Positions 48,277 to 58,375 of a stretch of 64,000 bases of DNA are shown piece after piece. The position numbers and the translations under genes are program-made. The notes below the pieces were generated by a model that was given only the letters and a program-made list of their open reading frames with translations, did not search any database and was not told the origin of the DNA. The DNA lies in assembly GCF_904848625.1 (NCBI RefSeq), contig NZ_CAJHCP010000002.1, positions 124,001-188,000 of the forward strand. The letters are read 5' to 3'. Each line of letters begins with the position of its first letter. The stretch's first letter is position 1. This DNA is from Paraburkholderia metrosideri. Its GTDB lineage: Bacteria; Pseudomonadota; Gammaproteobacteria; Burkholderiales; Burkholderiaceae.

Positions 48277-49915
48277 TGACGGCCTCCATCAACTGCTTGC
48301 CTTCCGCGCTCAACGACGTCTGTTTTTCGTCATCGCGCACGACTGCTCCTATGTCCATCAAAATCTGGAACGCCTGACGAAAGCGCGGCGTGGTATTGGA
48401 TGGCGCCGGTATGTTTCCATCCGTCAGTTGCAACCCTCGCTCGGAAGTGCGGAAGCGAAACGTCGCCGAACTCGTGCGATGAAGTTTGCGCAACGACACG
48501 CGCAAATGCGTATTCATGCACCACGCAACGACGTCGTAGACCACGTTGCCTAGTGGCATCTCGCGCCACGCCGCGGCTTTGCGCCGGAACGTGTAGAGAT
48601 TGATGGGGTAATCCTGTAGCGCTTGTGGCGTGATCGCGAGCCCCTCATAGGGCGCGCGAGTCAAATCGTCGCGAATGGCGAGGATCGCGAGTACCTGCAT
48701 GGCCGACGCAAGCAACGCGGCGTCGCTTGCGCGCCCCCAGGAAGACACCATGGTTTGACCCAGCGGCATCTCGTGACCGTCAGCGGACCACTCGCCGAGC
48801 GCTGGCAATACCGATTCGATGTTTGTGAGCCATGCTCCAAACGTCGCACAGTCCGTGTCGGCAACGAAGCTGGCCACGTGGTCCGATTCCTCGAATGCCT
48901 TCGCGAAAGCCTCCACCGTGTCGCACACGTAGCGCTCTCCCGCGGTCTGCGGTGACAACTTGCTCAAGGCAAGCGCGAAGATCGTCTGCATCGCAACCGA
49001 TAGCAGGTCGTTGCGGACGTAGACTGCCCAGTTCTCACGCGTGGACGCCAGATCGGCCGGGATATTCCAACCCGTCACGCCAGGCAGCGCGTTGCCATAC
49101 ACGGCGGCGCGGAATACGTATTCCGAAAACTCGATACCGGCCGGAAGATTGTCAATGAGACGCTGAATCAGCGCCAGCGAACGCTTGCGCTGAGTGCCTT
49201 CTTCGCCGTACTCACGCTGCCGGTCGAAATAGATGTCGGTGAGCTGCTCGCGCTCGCTCGATCCCGCTTTTCGAAGGTGACACGGGCAAAACGCATGCAG
49301 CTGCCGAAGGCCGGCGTCAGCGACTTCACCGCGCTCGAGGATGTTCCAGAAAAGGTCTGCCGGCACCGAAGCATCGAAGGCTTCGGCAATTGGCTTCCCG
49401 ACCTCCTTGGTGAATCGAAACCACGGTTTTCTGCCACCGTCCAGCACGCGCAAGTCGGCGAGCGTCCCCGCGTAATATTGCGAAAGGCCACCCATGCGAT
49501 TCATGAAGTACCGGTCTTCGGAATCGTTGGCGGTGAACCTGACGAGCTTCAGTGTCTCGCCGTCGAGCACCCGTTGCACCGCGCTGACCAGTTTCTGTCG
49601 ACCGACCATCGCTGCGCCGTGACGCTCGCTGATCTTGTCGGTGCATTGCGCGTGGTGTTCGGCGATCAGCGTGAACAGGCAATCGGCCCGCCGAAAATGG
49701 TCGACGAACGATGTCTCGTCCTCGTCACCCGGAAAGCGTTGAGCGAGCGACCATATGACCCACGGATAGAAGGAGTAATAGCGGGCCCGATCAGTGACAT
49801 TCGTGATACCCGGCAATAGCTGGCCGTAAATAAGGACGCACGGCGCCTGTGCGCCGAGGTGATCCAATCCGCCAATGGAGTACGGAGGTTCAACCCACGC
49901 GGTGTCGACTTTCAA
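48269..49915 (-). CDS. Unrecognised protein coupled to the HKD protein
   Basis: I do not recognise this family. The product has 548 residues if translation starts at TTG 49915 behind GAGAGAGAA; another in-frame TTG at 50116 would add 67 polar residues with no ribosome site. The conserved-looking core begins DTAWVEPPYSIGGLDHLG and continues with GITNVTDRARYYSFYPW. A pair CPCH with a nearby Cys-poor context (about residue 210) could bind metal. The C-terminal 80 residues look like a winged-helix unit (RFRQAFQILMDIGAVVRD). It is upstream of, and overlaps, the HKD gene, and may be its sensor or regulator. Confidence 0.8.
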   Translation of the reverse strand: MKVDTAWVEPPYSIGGLDHLGAQAPCVLIYGQLLPGITNVTDRARYYSFYPWVIWSLAQRFPGDEDETSFVDHFRRADCLFTLIAEHHAQCTDKISERHGAAMVGRQKLVSAVQRVLDGETLKLVRFTANDSEDRYFMNRMGGLSQYYAGTLADLRVLDGGRKPWFRFTKEVGKPIAEAFDASVPADLFWNILERGEVADAGLRQLHAFCPCHLRKAGSSEREQLTDIYFDRQREYGEEGTQRKRSLALIQRLIDNLPAGIEFSEYVFRAAVYGNALPGVTGWNIPADLASTRENWAVYVRNDLLSVAMQTIFALALSKLSPQTAGERYVCDTVEAFAKAFEESDHVASFVADTDCATFGAWLTNIESVLPALGEWSADGHEMPLGQTMVSSWGRASDAALLASAMQVLAILAIRDDLTRAPYEGLAITPQALQDYPINLYTFRRKAAAWREMPLGNVVYDVVAWCMNTHLRVSLRKLHRTSSATFRFRTSERGLQLTDGNIPAPSNTTPRFRQAFQILMDIGAVVRDDEKQTSLSAEGKQLMEAVSA

Positions 49916-51079
49916 TTCTCTCTCGCTTTGTGGCCGTTTTTTACTTGAGGATCGGTATGGCGTGACATGCGCAGCGGGTCCGATCTGCGTAATTGGAGGA
50001 TTGCCGGATTCCTCTACGTTATCGGCAGACCTTGCGAATTCTAAAGGACCGGTGCGCTCTGCAAATGGCCGCAGGCCAGAGGTTCGGGTTACGAATGTCG
50101 GTTTCCCTTCCGACAATCATACTCGGGGCAAGGTGGCGCCGAGGTTTGCAGTTCCTCGCAGTTGTGCCTCGGCGGCAGGTTGGCCTTCCCGGTCCAGCAA
50201 GAACTCGGTGAGAATGCCGTCGCTGATAGTCAGCGTCTCGTGATAGGTCAGTTAATCCGTGGCCAGCATTCACTGACAACGCGTAAGAGCTATCCCGGAA
50301 ATAATGTGTTCCGATGTCGGGCGGACGGCCATCACGTGCCGATGGGATGCCGCGTAAGCCTCTACCGGCCCTAAGCCAAGGTAGGTACTATTTCGGTGAT
50401 TCGACAGCAAATCGGTGAACGTTCGTAAAGGTTGAGTGAGATGAGACAACGGATGGGGGAGCGGAAAACCGTGCCGCTTACCTGTGTTTTTCCACGGATA
50501 ATCCGCTCTTGTCTCACGAGCTTAGGTTGGAGATCAACGCTCAAGATGCATGCTCTGTTTTTCGAGTTGCATCCTGGTGGAGTTGAGCCCAGCCCCCATC
50601 CTGCTGGGAGCCTTCAGACCCAACTCGTGAGCATCTTTTCGATGCACCCCGGAGCCAGCGTCGCCCGTCAGCCGTTCGTCTCAAGGCGCTAACTTCGCCA
50701 CCTTGCCCGGGGTCTCAAGACTATCCCACAGTCCCGGGGTATCCCGTGGCCGCTGCCGTTAGTTTCCCCGACCAGCCACGCGGCAGTCCAGAAAAGAGGA
50801 CTGCACTTACTATACGGCGGCGGCATGGCCATAAACTGCGGCTTTGGGCCTGTCCGTCCAATTATTCGCATGGATCTGTAGCCATCGGATGCCGCCTGGA
50901 TCGTAGCGCGTATCGAAAAACCAGTTGATCTGCATGAAGGGAACCGCCGGACAGTCCTTCTCAATCGGACAATTGCGCGCATGAACACCCTCTTGCGCAA
51001 TCGTGCAATACGTCCGGACGACCTCCAAATTTAGCGGTAACCTGCAATATGCAAACATTGAATTATTTTTTGGAACGGT
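49916..51079. other. Long intergenic region
   Basis: Over 1.1 kb without a supportable gene. A forward frame from ATG 50546 to 50692 begins MHALFFELHPG, slightly like the start of small monooxygenases, but then loses resemblance. A reverse frame 50810-51058 has some protein-like stretches but no ribosome site. The region should hold the promoter of the unrecognised gene at 49915. Confidence 0.35.
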
Positions 51080-51442
51080 TTAATCAGCCGTCGAAGCCAT
51101 CAAATATTCCGGATGCGCTCTATGCCAATCGTCCGGGCCGCTCTCGAGGGAGCATTTTTCATATGGTTTGGGTTGTTTGAAGGGTGGGTAGGAAGTCGGG
51201 TCGCGTCCGCCACAACCTCGGCGCGCGCCTCTACAATTCGAGTGCCCCGGATCGGTTTTCCACCCGCTGGGACAATTCTCATTGTTTGCGACGCAATGCC
51301 ATTCCCCACTGCTGTTGGTATTGATGCAGGCTTTGGGCGTCTCCACGCATTGCGCTTGCGCCATCGGGGCAACCAGAAGGATTTCTGCAGCCATCGCAAC
51401 GGTGCGGGCGAAAGGACGAGAGGAAAGCTTTCGAGATCCCAT
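51080..51442 (-). CDS. Small exported Cys-rich protein
   Basis: A 120-residue frame with a good ribosome site (GGAAGGAGGG, five bases before ATG). A Sec signal follows (AMAAEILLVAPMAQA, cleavage probably before QCVETP). The mature part has about seven Cys (CVETPKAC, EWHC, NCPSG, NCRGARRGC, EKC), suggesting disulfides in the periplasm or outside the cell. No family recognised. It lies alone between two conflict-type modules. Confidence 0.65.
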   Translation of the reverse strand: MGSRKLSSRPFARTVAMAAEILLVAPMAQAQCVETPKACINTNSSGEWHCVANNENCPSGWKTDPGHSNCRGARRGCGGRDPTSYPPFKQPKPYEKCSLESGPDDWHRAHPEYLMASTAD

Positions 51443-52270
51443 TTTTGCCCTCCTTCCCAGCGATCTCAGAGTTCGCGTTAAAACATCCTCGCTTAAGGAA
51501 CTCCCAAAAGGGTAGGACGCCGTTTACGCAAATCAAGCTTCGCGCTCGCAAAATCCAACCCTACGCTCGAAAAATCGACAAGACCAAGGCCCCAAACGCA
51601 AGCGAGTAGTAGCTTCGGCCGAGATCATGGCGGCCTCCGCGGCCTCGCGGATGGCCGTCGGGCTGGGGAAGCCGCCGTTGACGATATGTTGGATCGAGCG
51701 ACCTTCGAGAGTCGTAAGTACACACTGGCGACCGCCCGCTTCCGGGCAGCCAAATCCCACTGGCCGCTTTCTGGCGATAAGCTTGAAGAGCGGACAGACG
51801 CAACTCGGACCCTGAGCGGACCTTAGGTCTGCGCTCGCGAATGGTCCGCGATGGCTGCGGGAGCAGTCGCTTGAAGGACATCCAAATGTTGCCGCCCTAT
51901 TTAAGGAGCGCAGTCAGCTATAGACCTCAGACGGCCGACGCTTGTACCAATCGTAAGAACGTCGTTTATGCGCTCGACGGCGGCGGCGGGCGTTTTGGGC
52001 TAAGCGCTGCGGCAAATCTACGCACAACACGAACGATTTAAAGAAAGCGATGAGACCAAGATCTCAGCTGCCCGCTTCACAATTGATTTGGAGGAAGGCA
52101 GCGATCTTGGCATTTTCGCACGCTCACAGACTATAGTGCGTCTATGCCACGTTAGAAACATCCGTCGGGCTCTGTGTCGTGGTCGAGACTGGTCACAACG
52201 CGCAAGTTTACTGCCGACGTGGCCAGCCTATCGGTGCCAATCGTGCAGATTGCCAAAAGAGGCCGCGAAC
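51443..52270. other. Intergenic region
   Basis: Over 800 bases upstream of the caspase gene. A reverse frame (51533-51760) contains GRSIQHIVNGGFPSPTAIRE, which reads like protein, but has no start signal and may be a relic. Nothing else recognised. Confidence 0.35.
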
Positions 52271-54115
52271 ATGGATCGACGTACGTTCTTGGAAGTCGCG
52301 CTAGGTGCTCCCAGCGTATTAGCCGCTCGGAGACCTTCTTCTCAAGCCGCGAACGGGTCTCGATCTGCTATCGTGATCGGCGTGGATCGAGCCGGTGATC
52401 TTCCGCCCCTGAACGCGGCTTGCCAAAACGGAAGCGACATCGCTCATTGGCTTCGAGCCGAGGGTTTTGACGTCAAGCTACTTGTCGACAGTGAGAAGCC
52501 CGTGACGATCAGGAGCGTGTATGGCGCCGTTGATGAAGTCCTTTCAAAGGACAATTGCAGGCAGTTGGTCGTTTATTTTGCAGGGCACGGATTTACTAGC
52601 GCCTATAGCGAATATTGGCTGCTGTCAGAGGCTCCAAAGAACCCTAATGAAGCGGTCAGCCTAGTAGAGACTACGAGGCTGGCTTTGCAAACCGGCATTT
52701 TCAATGTGATCTTTATCTCTGACGCGTGTCGGTCGACAGCAGATAGCCTTCGCGCGCAACAAGTCAGAGGTAGCGTAATCTTTCCAATCCCCCAGCTACT
52801 GTCCCAGAGGCCGTCGAAGGTGGATCAGTTCTTTGCGACACACGTTGGTGAGCCAGCTTGGGAGGTCCCTGTATCGAAAAGCATAACTGCTTATACCGGA
52901 ATTTATACGGCAACGTTTCTCGATGCGTATCGACATCCGACCGCTAATATGGTGGTATCGATAGATACAAAGAGAGTGGTGACAAACCAGCACCTTGAAG
53001 AATATTTAGAGAAAGAGGTTCCGCGAAGGTTGCAAAAGAAATCCCTATTGCTTCGGCAGAGTCCTGATGCTCAGGTGACTTCGGGCGACAGAACATACAT
53101 TGGCTCCGCTGGAAAGTTGATCACAGGAAGAGTCGGGCAAGAGGTGGAGCAAAAAGGGGACTTTCGTCCAATCGTCGCCACACTGTTTGACGTCGCCCAA
53201 TCACAGTTGCAACTTGCCGGCGTACGAGGTATAGGGGTGCCCGACAAACATCTAGATACAGCGACCCTTAATTTAGCAGCGCAAGCGACGGGGTTTGCGA
53301 GGGTTGAAACACTGATACTGAACGCCAGTGCGCTTTCCGATTCTGTCGATGCGCTTAGTGGGTTTGTTATATCAGGCATGACCATCAAATACGTCGTTTC
53401 AGGCCCGGCAGTCGCGGCAACCGCGCAGGATGAAACTCACGTGTGGATCGATTTGCGGGGAGCACGCGCGGCAAGTATCGCACTGCGCTTTTCGAACGGA
53501 TCGGGGGCTGTAATCGCTGCCCTAGACGGATACGTTGGCAACTTGGTTTTTGATGGCAGTGGGCTTACGAGTGTGAGTTACGTGCCGACAATAAAGAACC
53601 CGCTGTGGGGTGATTACGCAACTAATGCGAAGCGTACCGCGCGCATGCACGCAGCCTTGGCGACCTCTGCTCGGTTCGGAGTTTTCAGGGTAGCAGAACA
53701 GCATTCTGAGGAGCCATGGCTTAAGGACGAGAATAAATATTTAGTTGAACAGTTTCTCAGAGACCTTGAGCCAACGCTCGGGATGTATAGTGCGTATGCC
53801 TACGCCAATGCGGGCTTGCAACCGGAGGTGGAAGCCATCGCTATCGGTCTACAAAAACGCTTGGGCATCGATCTTTTTGACATTGCAGTGCTTTCGGGAT
53901 CCATGCGCAAACGCGAAGCGAAAAACCGAACAGGGGTGTTTCCGTTCGTGCCGATGCTTGCGCAAGGCTGGAATTTGCTCCGCGTGGCGAATGTCAAACT
54001 ATCTGAGCGGGTTCTGGCATTCCGAAACTCTCTGAAACCTTCTCTTTGGACAACGCTCGACATGCAGGCAATGGAGATCGCAGAAGCAATGCTGCGAAAG
54101 GGAGAAGTGCAGTAG
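52271..54115 (+). CDS. Caspase-family (peptidase C14) protein with Tat-like N-terminus
   Basis: A 614-residue protein. The caspase-like p20 domain spans about residues 30-260 with the catalytic dyad His106 in YFAGHGF and Cys153 in ISDACRS, after the opening SAIVIGVDRAGDLPPLNAA. The remaining 350 residues are not recognised; they include a beta-rich stretch (400-480) and a helical end. The first 22 residues (MDRRTFLEVALGAPSVLAAR) look like a twin-arginine signal. AAGAGG precedes the ATG at 52271. It is followed after 74 bases by a hydrolase with a similar N-terminus, so both may act outside the cytoplasm. Confidence 0.88.
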   Translation: MDRRTFLEVALGAPSVLAARRPSSQAANGSRSAIVIGVDRAGDLPPLNAACQNGSDIAHWLRAEGFDVKLLVDSEKPVTIRSVYGAVDEVLSKDNCRQLVVYFAGHGFTSAYSEYWLLSEAPKNPNEAVSLVETTRLALQTGIFNVIFISDACRSTADSLRAQQVRGSVIFPIPQLLSQRPSKVDQFFATHVGEPAWEVPVSKSITAYTGIYTATFLDAYRHPTANMVVSIDTKRVVTNQHLEEYLEKEVPRRLQKKSLLLRQSPDAQVTSGDRTYIGSAGKLITGRVGQEVEQKGDFRPIVATLFDVAQSQLQLAGVRGIGVPDKHLDTATLNLAAQATGFARVETLILNASALSDSVDALSGFVISGMTIKYVVSGPAVAATAQDETHVWIDLRGARAASIALRFSNGSGAVIAALDGYVGNLVFDGSGLTSVSYVPTIKNPLWGDYATNAKRTARMHAALATSARFGVFRVAEQHSEEPWLKDENKYLVEQFLRDLEPTLGMYSAYAYANAGLQPEVEAIAIGLQKRLGIDLFDIAVLSGSMRKREAKNRTGVFPFVPMLAQGWNLLRVANVKLSERVLAFRNSLKPSLWTTLDMQAMEIAEAMLRKGEVQ

Positions 54116-54189
54116 TGGCCATGGAGTTTGCGACACAGGTCATGATCAGAAGTGTCGACATTCCGAAATGATCATCGAAGGACAACAAC

Positions 54190-55155
54190 ATGAATCGACG
54201 GGACGTACTGCGAGGATTCAGCTTATACGCCGCAACAAAGTATTCGCCTGCGAGAGCTTTTTCGTCAGAGATCGATTCACCAAACCACCTACTTTTTATT
54301 CACGGTCGCGGGCAGCAAGGTCGAACGGCGATGCAAATAAAGAATGAGTGGTTGACAGCCCTCAACCGGGGGGCAAAAGCTCTTGGAAAAAATCTCCCAA
54401 AAGGAATAGACGTCACGTTTCCCTACTACGGAGATATCCTCTACGATCTCGCATCTGGGGCCGATGTTCCTTTGACATCCCAACTCCAGCCTCGAGGGGA
54501 ACAAACGTCCGGCGATTTCCTCGAGTTTCAAATTGAGTTTGCCGACGCGATACGCCGGAAGGCGAAGATTACAGATGCACAGATAGACGCAGAGTATCGC
54601 GGACGGCCTGAGCATCGGGGACTACAAAACGACGAATGGGTGCTGGCTATGTTGCGTGCAATAGACAAGAACGTGCCCGGCTGCAGTCAATTGTATTTGG
54701 AGCGGTTTATGCGAGACGTGTTTCTCTATGTCACACGTCCAGGGGTTCGAGATGCAGTAGACAAGACCGTGCGGGCAGCCTTGAGCAGCCAACCAACGGT
54801 TATTGTGAGTCACTCATTAGGAACTGTCGTGGCATACAGTGTTCTGTCGACTGACCAGCGTACCTTGTCCGTGCCATTGCTGGTTACGCTGGGTTCTCCG
54901 CTGGCCGTCCGCCCTGTTCGCGATCTATTTCGTCCGATAGCGTTTCCGGATCCGGTGGAAACATGGTACAACGCTTTCGATCCGCATGATGCAGTGGCCA
55001 TGTATCCCTTGAACCCCGAAAACTTTCCTGTGGGGCGCGTCATCGAGAACAACGCGCAAGTTCAGAACCACACCGATAATCATCACGGAATCTCGGGCTA
55101 TCTAGATGATGACGCAGTTGTCGGGCACATTTTAAATGCGCTTGGGAGGGCATAG
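54190..55155 (+). CDS. Alpha/beta hydrolase with Tat-like N-terminus
   Basis: A 321-residue serine hydrolase. It has the oxyanion-loop segment LLFIHGRGQQG (residues 34-44), the nucleophile Ser209 in VSHSLGTVVAY (a SHSLG variant of GHSxG), the acid in NAFDPHDAVA (Asp267), and the His in DNHHGISGYL (298-299). It begins MNRRDVLRGFSL, a twin-arginine-like start with a weak hydrophobic part. GAAGGACAA precedes the ATG. A lipase or esterase acting together with the caspase-like protein is the likely arrangement; the substrate is unknown. Confidence 0.88.
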   Translation: MNRRDVLRGFSLYAATKYSPARAFSSEIDSPNHLLFIHGRGQQGRTAMQIKNEWLTALNRGAKALGKNLPKGIDVTFPYYGDILYDLASGADVPLTSQLQPRGEQTSGDFLEFQIEFADAIRRKAKITDAQIDAEYRGRPEHRGLQNDEWVLAMLRAIDKNVPGCSQLYLERFMRDVFLYVTRPGVRDAVDKTVRAALSSQPTVIVSHSLGTVVAYSVLSTDQRTLSVPLLVTLGSPLAVRPVRDLFRPIAFPDPVETWYNAFDPHDAVAMYPLNPENFPVGRVIENNAQVQNHTDNHHGISGYLDDDAVVGHILNALGRA

Positions 55156-55984
55156 GTGCGACTGCAACGTGACTGCTGATGAACAGACTGGAGTCATTCA
55201 GCCAGCTAGGACGAACGACAGATCATGGCCGATCGGGTGAGGTCGCCAACGGCCGCTTATCGGCACACCACTTCGCAAAACCCGGATTCGGCTGACTGAC
55301 CGGTTCGGAGAAAGTTATCCGACCGGAGTGGGGTCGTCTACGGAAGTTCGGCTTTTAACCAGGGATCGCGGTGTTCGAGGCGACCTCGTATTTCCAGGTT
55401 CGGCCAGGAGCAGTCATACACTACAGGACAGCGAACGATAGCTCCAGGCTGCACTGCCGACGGCCATTTCCGTGCATAGGTGGCTGCTGGAATTTGTGAA
55501 GCGGAAGTTACGCTGCGAAGGAAAGATGTCGCCCGTGGTTCTCTTGGCTCAGCGGTCAACGCGCCCCACTTTGACGCAATGATCGGGTGGAAGGAGCGTC
55601 GAACGCGTGACCCAACCGGCGTCAGATTTCGGTCTGATTCGAATGTGCAACGAGTCATCCACTTGAATGTTAAGGTAGCGTACCGTGGCTCTGAGCTCCG
55701 AATGGCTACAAGGCAGCCTCTGCGCAGGCCGGACTCGAAGTCGACGACCGACTTGTGTTCGCGATGAACCCGACGCGTGCCGACGGGCGCGCTATTATAC
55801 TGCACCTTGAACATCCGTTTCGAATATACTGCGTCACCGTGCGACGTGTGACCATCGGCTTTGCATAGCTGACAAACGACGTTTTTAAACTTAGAGCGTA
55901 GCGAGATAGAAAGAACCTAGGGGGTTAAGGTCGCTTGATGGATCAGCCTTCGTTAATGCCCCGCGGAGTCTTGAGAACAAAACG
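55156..55984. other. Intergenic region before the GTPase operon
   Basis: About 830 bases. A reverse frame of 158 codons (55338-55814) and an opposing forward frame (55480-55767) overlap; neither has a ribosome site or family features. A CTGACA element at about 55869 could be a -35 for the operon at 55985, but the -10 is poor. Confidence 0.35.
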
Positions 55985-57289
55985 ATGCGGATTCTCCATC
56001 TTTCTGACATCCACTTTAGAGCCCCTGAATGTCTTGATCCCGACCACGACCGGGACAAGCCTTATCGCACGCGCCTCGAGCGGCACCTGACTGGCCGCGT
56101 TGCCGCGTTGGGTCCGATAGACGCAATAATGGTAGGCGGCGATATTGCGTACCAAGGGGATCCTCGGGAATTCGAGGTGGCGCGAGCCTGGTTGCTGGAC
56201 TTGGCGGCGAAATGCGGTTGCGACAGCGCCAGTATCTGGGTGGTGCCCGGAAATCACGACGTGAACAGAAAGTCGTGCGAGGACGCACCGACGATGAACG
56301 CGCAGGCGATGATCTTCCAGGCACAAAGCGAAGACGACCGTCTATGGATGCTCCGGAAGCAACTGAATCACGACGTCACCGGACAGGCTCTCTTCCACGG
56401 ACACGTTGCGTACAACGAGTTCGCTAAGAAGATGAGCTGTCAGGTTTATCCTGGCCATCTCTACTGGAAGCAGGAACGAGAGCTAGGACCGGGCGTCACG
56501 CTTCGGATTCATGGCCTGACGTCAACCTTACTTTCAGCACGCAACGGCGCCAACGACCGTAGAGGTTCGCTCTACCTGAGCCCGCTCCAGACAATCGATC
56601 CTTCACCAAACGTCGTGAATCTCACCATTTGCCATCATCCGCCCGACTGGCTAATCGACGGTGACGACGTCGAGGACATGCTAAACGAGCGGGCGATGTT
56701 CCAGGTGTTCGGTCACAAGCATCGGCAGCGGATCCATGAGACTACGACCTACGTCCGATGGAGTGCGGGTTCGGTGAACCCATCGCACGCGGAAAAGCAG
56801 TTCGAACCGAGCTACAACATCATCGAGTTGAATGTGGCAGGCGAGGGGACGGAGCGGCGGATTGACGTCGCTAGCCACCTTTACCGGTACCAGCCGCAAC
56901 CAGAGGGCTTCCAGCCAATTCGGAAGAACGACGGCCAAGAAGTATTCAGGCACTGGATACCTTTTCCGTCCGAGGAAACGAGCGGAGTGAAGACCGGCGG
57001 GATTGTGCAGACTGTCACACGCGAGACCTGCAAGGCTCAGGCGACGGCTTCCGCTTCCTATACAGATGCGGAGGCATCCATGGGCGACGCGAGGACGAGG
57101 CATCTTGTCGACCGCTTCTGGGACCTGGACTCGAGTGATCGGCGTGAGATCGCGCTCGAGCTTGGTCTGATCAGCGACGGGGAGATCGATTTACCCGAGC
57201 CTCACCGCTACGGCGTCGCCCTAATCCGCGCTTCAGAGCGCGGCCTGCTTGGCCGACTGGAGCAACTCATTGACGCGCGAGAACGATAG
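55985..57289 (+). CDS. Metallophosphoesterase with C-terminal GTPase-system adaptor-like domain
   Basis: A 434-residue protein. The calcineurin-like phosphoesterase domain shows every metal motif in order: DIH (Asp8, His10), GGD (Asp53), GNHD (90-92), CHHPP (His217-218) and GHKH (His244, His246). After a linker at 340-368, the last 65 residues (ARTRHLVDRFW, SSDRREIALELGL, RYGVALIRASERG) form a small helical unit resembling the adaptor domain seen in GTPase-centred conflict systems. In those systems such a phosphoesterase serves as the effector that attacks nucleotides or nucleic acid. First gene of five. Confidence 0.9.
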   Translation: MRILHLSDIHFRAPECLDPDHDRDKPYRTRLERHLTGRVAALGPIDAIMVGGDIAYQGDPREFEVARAWLLDLAAKCGCDSASIWVVPGNHDVNRKSCEDAPTMNAQAMIFQAQSEDDRLWMLRKQLNHDVTGQALFHGHVAYNEFAKKMSCQVYPGHLYWKQERELGPGVTLRIHGLTSTLLSARNGANDRRGSLYLSPLQTIDPSPNVVNLTICHHPPDWLIDGDDVEDMLNERAMFQVFGHKHRQRIHETTTYVRWSAGSVNPSHAEKQFEPSYNIIELNVAGEGTERRIDVASHLYRYQPQPEGFQPIRKNDGQEVFRHWIPFPSEETSGVKTGGIVQTVTRETCKAQATASASYTDAEASMGDARTRHLVDRFWDLDSSDRREIALELGLISDGEIDLPEPHRYGVALIRASERGLLGRLEQLIDARER

Positions 57290-57307
57290 ACTGGAGCGGG
57301 ACTAAAG

Positions 57308-58369
57308 ATGCACGCAGACTTTCCAAAACTGTATTCCGAGATCTCGACCGACGGTGCGCAGCGAGCCCTGCGCTGGACCGCAATCGAAGCCATCACTAAA
57401 AATTGGACGCTAGCCCAAATGGAGATGCTCGCACGGCTAGTCTTCGGCACAAAGTCGCCGCCCGGGGGGCATCAGGAGGATGACCTGGCCGCGGCGTTGG
57501 CAGCGTTTCATCAAGCGTTCTCGGACGCGGATCCGTCGATCGAACAGGGAGCCCGGCAGGACCAGGTCCTGGCTGCCGGCGTCGTCCTACGATACCTCGG
57601 TTGGCATTCGCTCGTCGCACTAGCCGTCACCACGACCGCCTGCGGCGGCGCGCGCAAACCCTCACTGCCGGTTGATTTGGTCACTTTGGCCGAGAACACC
57701 CTGTCGCAGCTTGGCGCTTCGCGTCGCATGCGACCTGACCTCAGCAAGCTCAGCATTCCCGCCCCAGAGTTCGCCTTCGAGCCCGACTTTGCCGGGGTCG
57801 CGCATAATGTCCCGAGCACGTTCAAGAGTGTTTTCGACCAATTCACCGAAACTGTAGGCGAAGCGCTTATCGATCTCGTCGGCAAGTTCAACGAGTCCAC
57901 CAAGCTGCTCGCGGAGGCCGGTAAGAAGGCAGACGAGGAACTCGACCTACTATCGTGGGTGCTCGGACAGCGATCGCTGTTTTCGAACCAGGCTTTCGCC
58001 GACCTTCCCGTCAGCGAGAAGCCTCTCGTATTCGCGCGCGACCTTGCATCGCTCACGAAGATCTACCCAGGCCCGAACTCGATACCCGCGTTGCTGTCGC
58101 GCGCAGGCGTGAAGGCGACGGGTAAGATTAAGATCGCCGATGCAGTGAATGCCGTTTCAGACGACTGGACATCGTCCGTTCTGAAGGATCGCAAGCCGTC
58201 ACCCGTCACTTCGCCAGTTCATTTCGCGCTGCTCCGGCGCCAAGAGACCGGGGCCGGCGAGGGCTGGTATGCCGGATGGACTGCCATAACCGGTATTGAT
58301 GGCGGGGCGACCATGTCGCCCATCGCACTCGCGGAACAGTTCTACCGCGAAATCCTCTTGCTGCGTTGA
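57308..58369 (+). CDS. GTPase-associated helical (GASH-like) protein
   Basis: A 353-residue mostly helical protein, 18 bases after the phosphoesterase gene. It starts FPKLYSEISTDGAQRALRWTAIEA, then has a long helical part with DEELDLLSWVLGQRS, and ends LAEQFYREILLLR. The layout and neighbours match the helical protein of GTPase-associated systems, which probably bridges GTPase and effector. Assignment is from memory of the family and operon order; no catalytic motif is visible. An alternative is an unrelated helical scaffold. Confidence 0.8.
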   Translation: MHADFPKLYSEISTDGAQRALRWTAIEAITKNWTLAQMEMLARLVFGTKSPPGGHQEDDLAAALAAFHQAFSDADPSIEQGARQDQVLAAGVVLRYLGWHSLVALAVTTTACGGARKPSLPVDLVTLAENTLSQLGASRRMRPDLSKLSIPAPEFAFEPDFAGVAHNVPSTFKSVFDQFTETVGEALIDLVGKFNESTKLLAEAGKKADEELDLLSWVLGQRSLFSNQAFADLPVSEKPLVFARDLASLTKIYPGPNSIPALLSRAGVKATGKIKIADAVNAVSDDWTSSVLKDRKPSPVTSPVHFALLRRQETGAGEGWYAGWTAITGIDGGATMSPIALAEQFYREILLLR

Positions 58370-58375
58370 TCCGCA

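Noticed and set aside
50810..51058. Reverse-strand frame of 82 codons with aromatic-rich end
   Set aside because: No ribosome site at the ATG, no signal peptide and a competing frame over the same DNA.
51533..51760. Reverse-strand frame with GRSIQHIVNGGFPSPT
   Set aside because: Reads like protein, but there is no start signal and no known family; at most a relic.
55338..55814. Reverse-strand frame of 158 codons upstream of the phosphoesterase gene
   Set aside because: Overlaps a forward frame of similar quality, with no ribosome site and no recognisable domain in either.
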